The translations under genes were made by a program, and so were the position numbers. Below, piece by piece: positions 44,643 through 47,316 of a stretch of DNA of 47,316 nucleotides. The stretch is from positions 1 to 47,316 of the IMG/VR virus record IMGVR_UViG_3300013010_000001. One strand, written 5' to 3'. Under the pieces are notes generated by a model, which did no database searches, was not told the origin of the DNA, and saw only the letters and a list, made by a program, of their open reading frames with translations. How positions within the stretch are numbered: the first letter of the stretch is position 1; the number at the start of each line of letters is the position of its first letter. This DNA comes from a virus.

Positions 44643-46022
44643 ATGACTGTGAAACGCACGCCTGCACTAGAGATGGCGCTTAACTCGGCACTGAGCGAGC
44701 GGGCGACGATTGCTGCACGTCAATCGCTGATGCATGGCGGATTGGACGCCGGAAGGCCCTGTGCATGGGAATCTTATGGTTACAAGGAGCAGCTGTGCTT
44801 CGGTGACTTCTACCGTCTGTTCGAGCGTGGAGGTATTGCTCACGGCGCGGTAATGACGCTGAACGAACACTGCTGGAGCAACGATCCAGAACTCGTGGAA
44901 GGTGACGAGGAGGATCGAGCCGAGGCTCCTACCCCCTGGGAAGCTCAATTCAAGAAGCTAGCCAAGCGCCTAAAGCTGTGGGAGAAGTTCCGCGATGCTG
45001 ATATGCGCCGTCTCGTTGGTCGTTATTCCGGGATTATCCTGCAATTCAAGGACTCTAAGGAATGGGATAAGCCAGTAGGTAAGGCGTCAGAAGCCCAGCT
45101 AATCAATATCATCCCGGCATGGGAGGGTCAGCTAGCCATCGCCTCTTGGTACGACGATCCTAAAGACATTCGGTTCGGTCAGCCAAAAGAGTTTCTGTAC
45201 CGCGAGAACGCAGTAGACAACAACACGACCGCCGAACCTGGGCGCATGGTTACGCTGCATCCGGATCGTGTCGTTATCCTTGGCGACATTCGTAACGGGA
45301 TTCCGTTCCTGCTCGCAGGTTTCAATGACTGCGTGAACATGGAGAAGGTTCTTGGTGGCTCCGGTGAATCATTCCTGAAGAACGCCAGCCGTCAATTGGC
45401 TATCAACTTCGAGAAGGATGTACAGCTAGACCAGATTGCCCGCGCACATGGCGTACCAGTTGGAGAACTGCAAGAAATCTTCAATGAAGTAACTGTAGGA
45501 ATGTCGAAAGGCATTGATCAGACGATCATTACTCAAGGCGCTACCGTTAATCCTCTTGTGGCTAACGTTCCAGATCCTTTGCCAGCATTCGACGTATCGC
45601 TACAGTCCTTCTGCGCCTCTATCCGCATCCCATCCAAGATCATTGTTGGAAATCAGACTGGCGAGCGCGCATCGACTGAAGACCAGAAGACGTTCAACAA
45701 GCGCTGCCAGGGTCGTCGCCTCAATACCCTGTCCTCTGACATTGAAACGTTCGTTGCGCACCTTATGCGCCTCGGTGTGCTGCTGACGGTAGAGACTAGC
45801 GTTTGCTGGGACGACCTTACTGAAGCGTCGCAGGGTGAAATGCTGGCTAACGTCGTGCTCATGGCCGATGTGAATCAGAAGATGCTTGCTAGCGGTGAAT
45901 TGGTGTTCAGTATCAAGCGGATGATTGAGGCTTCAGGGTATACGTACACCGAGGATGAATTGACGCCTCTCCCCGATATCGAGCCTGATCCGGAACCTGA
46001 TCCTGCAATTCCTGCGCAATGA
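44643..46022 (+). CDS. portal protein (DUF1073 type)
   Basis: 459 residues. Dodecameric ring at the capsid vertex through which DNA is packaged. Motifs of the DUF1073 group: ARQSLMHGGLDAGRPCAWES, FGDFYRLFERGGIAHGAVMT, SGIILQFKDS, LHPDRVVILGD, LGGSGESFLKNASRQLAINF, IRIPSKIIVGNQTGERASTE and DQKTF. Pro/Asp/Glu-rich C-terminus (IEPDPEPDPAIPAQ). GAGG precedes the ATG by about 10 bases. Transcribed opposite to TerL and the capsid genes. Confidence 0.88.
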   Translation: MTVKRTPALEMALNSALSERATIAARQSLMHGGLDAGRPCAWESYGYKEQLCFGDFYRLFERGGIAHGAVMTLNEHCWSNDPELVEGDEEDRAEAPTPWEAQFKKLAKRLKLWEKFRDADMRRLVGRYSGIILQFKDSKEWDKPVGKASEAQLINIIPAWEGQLAIASWYDDPKDIRFGQPKEFLYRENAVDNNTTAEPGRMVTLHPDRVVILGDIRNGIPFLLAGFNDCVNMEKVLGGSGESFLKNASRQLAINFEKDVQLDQIARAHGVPVGELQEIFNEVTVGMSKGIDQTIITQGATVNPLVANVPDPLPAFDVSLQSFCASIRIPSKIIVGNQTGERASTEDQKTFNKRCQGRRLNTLSSDIETFVAHLMRLGVLLTVETSVCWDDLTEASQGEMLANVVLMADVNQKMLASGELVFSIKRMIEASGYTYTEDELTPLPDIEPDPEPDPAIPAQ

Positions 46023-46024
46023 AA

Positions 46025-46048
46025 AAAGCCCCTTTGATTAGGGGCTTT
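46025..46048. terminator. bidirectional terminator after portal
   Basis: AAAGCCCC/GGGGCTTT with an 8-base loop (46025-46048); GTTTT follows on +, TTTTTTC on -. It lies between the convergent portal and 46052-46459 genes, so the MuF gene needs its own promoter or read-through. Confidence 0.8.
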
Positions 46049-46051
46049 GTT

Positions 46052-46459
46052 TTACAGAAGGTCCAGCGGATCATGCAACTTATATTTCCACTTGCCTAGC
46101 GCATCAAGGCAGATTCGAGCCTTCTCATCCTCAAGGTGCGTCCCCGGATAATCCTTGAATTTATGTAGCAGTCGGATCAGTCGATAATCGCAACCCGAAT
46201 ACTGATATCCAAGGGTTGCGTCAAAATACAAGCCCTGATCGTCCATGTTGATATAGTGAAGCGTGCAGGTATTGTCGTTGATGATCACAACCTCCGCAAT
46301 AGACACAGCATCACCACAGCGAACCATGTGATCGGCGTTGTTGTGGCATTGCTGGTTGAACAGCGGTCGATGCTCAGGCTTGAACCCTACGTCGATCTTT
46401 TTCGGATAGGCCTTGTCGCACCAGTCGCGAACCTTCTGTTTTAGCGTTTTCTTGAGCAT
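46052..46459 (-). CDS. hypothetical protein between portal and MuF genes, 135 aa
   Basis: GGAGGGG precedes ATG 46459. LKQKVRDWCDKAYPKKIDVG, then PLFNQQCHNNADHMVRCGDA, and strands (ISIAEVVIINDNTCTLHYIN-like, LYFDATLGYQYSG). The NQQCHNNAD and HYI...DATLG order recalls small cysteine/histidine proteins in phages but is not a recognised enzyme. Antisense insertion within the portal-MuF module; accessory gene. Confidence 0.65.
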   Translation of the reverse strand: MLKKTLKQKVRDWCDKAYPKKIDVGFKPEHRPLFNQQCHNNADHMVRCGDAVSIAEVVIINDNTCTLHYINMDDQGLYFDATLGYQYSGCDYRLIRLLHKFKDYPGTHLEDEKARICLDALGKWKYKLHDPLDLL

Positions 46460-46522
46460 AACCCCTCCTATGTGGCGTACAATTTACGTCAAACCAAACG
46501 AATAGCGCAAGGATTATTTACT

Positions 46523-47316
46523 ATGGCGGCGTCACCAATCCTGCCCTCCGCAACAGATCCAACCGGACAACAGCGCAGGGTTCAGCGAGCCGAGAAAGAC
46601 TTCGCCCGACGAATCGACGCGATAGGCAAGGGAGTGCTGGCAATCCTAAAGCGCGTACCGTACAAGGTCGTTACCCTGAATGCCGTGAATGCCGAGCAAA
46701 AGACTTACATTTTCGAGCTGGATGATTTCACCCTGGCGAACATGGATAATGAGATTGCGCGGCTGATTGATACGCTGATTGACGAAGGTACGCCACAATC
46801 GAATTGGATGCTTTCAGGGTATGTTACCCCTGCATACGTGCAAGGTACAGCGCTGGCCTATTCGAACATCTCTATACAGTCCGCTGAATACCTGATGAGC
46901 CGGCCAACCCTGGATTACCTTCTGACCACAGCGCCATACCGTCGCAGGCTTTCCCTGTTGCAGGCTCGCAGCTTTAACGAGATGGTAAAGATAGCTGACA
47001 GCATGAAGGGGGATCTATCGTCTACGCTATCTCGCGGCATGGCTGAAGGCCTTAGCCCTCGCAAGATCGCCGAGAATATTGAAGCAAGGATCGGCGTTAG
47101 TCAGTTCGATGCGCGGCGCATTGCACAGACTGAGATTGTCGGGGCCATGCGAACGGCTCGGCGTGAAGAGGCTAAGCAGGCTCAGGTAGACCTAGGCATC
47201 AGGACAATGCTTATGCACCTGTCGGCATTGAAAAGCACGACCAGACAATCCCACCGTGATCGCCACGCAAAGTTGTTCAGTATTCAAGAGGTGGCTAACT
47301 GGTATGCGATTGTACC
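46523..47316 (+). CDS. MuF/SPP1 gp7-like minor head protein, N-terminal part
   Basis: Begins ATG 46523 (MAASPILPSATDPTGQQRRV) after AAGGA; the frame is open to the contig end and continues at base 1 to the stop at 232 (complete length 300 residues). N-terminal helices as in MuF proteins (QRAEKDFARRIDAIGKGVLA), then AEGLSPRKIAENIEARIGVS and RRIAQTEIVGAMRTARREEA, the start of the PF04233 domain. Works with the portal in head assembly. It is cut only because the circle was opened here. Confidence 0.88.
   Translation, partial: MAASPILPSATDPTGQQRRVQRAEKDFARRIDAIGKGVLAILKRVPYKVVTLNAVNAEQKTYIFELDDFTLANMDNEIARLIDTLIDEGTPQSNWMLSGYVTPAYVQGTALAYSNISIQSAEYLMSRPTLDYLLTTAPYRRRLSLLQARSFNEMVKIADSMKGDLSSTLSRGMAEGLSPRKIAENIEARIGVSQFDARRIAQTEIVGAMRTARREEAKQAQVDLGIRTMLMHLSALKSTTRQSHRDRHAKLFSIQEVANWYAIV
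47194..47316. repeat. terminal direct repeat, right copy
   Basis: Identical to bases 1-123. See the left copy. Confidence 0.9.

Noticed and set aside
1-47316. Integrase, attachment site, CRISPR array or tRNA genes
   Set aside because: None found on reading through both strands; the small Cro-like protein alone does not establish lysogeny.

Overview
The window is one complete, circularly permuted tailed-phage genome of about 47.2 kb. Bases 47194-47316 repeat bases 1-123 exactly, and the minor head protein gene runs off the right end and continues in frame at the left end. The gene set is that of a long-tailed siphovirus: terminase pair, DUF1073-type portal, MuF-like head protein, DUF2213 protease, major capsid protein, gp10-like tail completion protein, Ig-bearing major tail protein, a 1032-residue tape measure, NlpC/P60-like and J-like tip proteins, and a beta-helix tailspike. 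The lysis set (GH24 lysozyme, Rz/Rz1, lambda-type holin), DnaB helicase, RusA, RecE-like nuclease and SSB point to a Gram-negative, probably gammaproteobacterial (Pseudomonas-like) host. That host call is inference. I see no integrase, DNA polymerase or tRNA gene, so the phage is probably virulent and uses host polymerases.

Layout. (1) 44.6-47.3 kb plus 1-232: portal and MuF on the + strand. (2) 0.3-3.5 kb (-): terminase genes and short late genes, then the holin at 3.5-3.8 kb. (3) 3.9-13.0 kb (-): about 28 short, tightly overlapping accessory genes, an HNH homing-type endonuclease, and a roughly 400-nt gene-free stretch that looks like a structured non-coding RNA with its own promoter and terminator. 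(4) 13.1-16.7 kb (-): RusA, DnaB helicase, a DUF1376-type replication protein, a small GIY-YIG protein and a Cro-like repressor. (5) 16.7-22.1 kb (+): DNA adenine methyltransferase invaded by an HNH gene, RecE-like nuclease, SSB, another HNH gene and small HTH proteins. (6) 22.1-22.9 kb (-): Rz/Rz1 and lysozyme. (7) 23.0-25.9 kb (+): a second block of small accessory genes. (8) 26.0-43.5 kb (-): tailspike back to capsid and protease, interrupted by two + strand GIY-YIG-type genes.

How it works together. The Cro-like protein sits at a divergent control region facing the methyltransferase/recombination operon. DnaB plus the DUF1376 protein would load the replication fork, the RecE-like nuclease and SSB would handle recombination, and RusA would resolve branches before packaging. 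The structural genes form translationally coupled runs with ATGA or TAATG overlaps.

Most unusual features: six homing-endonuclease-like genes (about 9% of the genome); an HNH gene that gave the methyltransferase a new C-terminus and left the old one downstream as a fragment; two HNH genes sharing a promoter plus a folded RNA leader with compensatory changes; the candidate 400-nt RNA; and a portal/MuF module inverted relative to the capsid genes.
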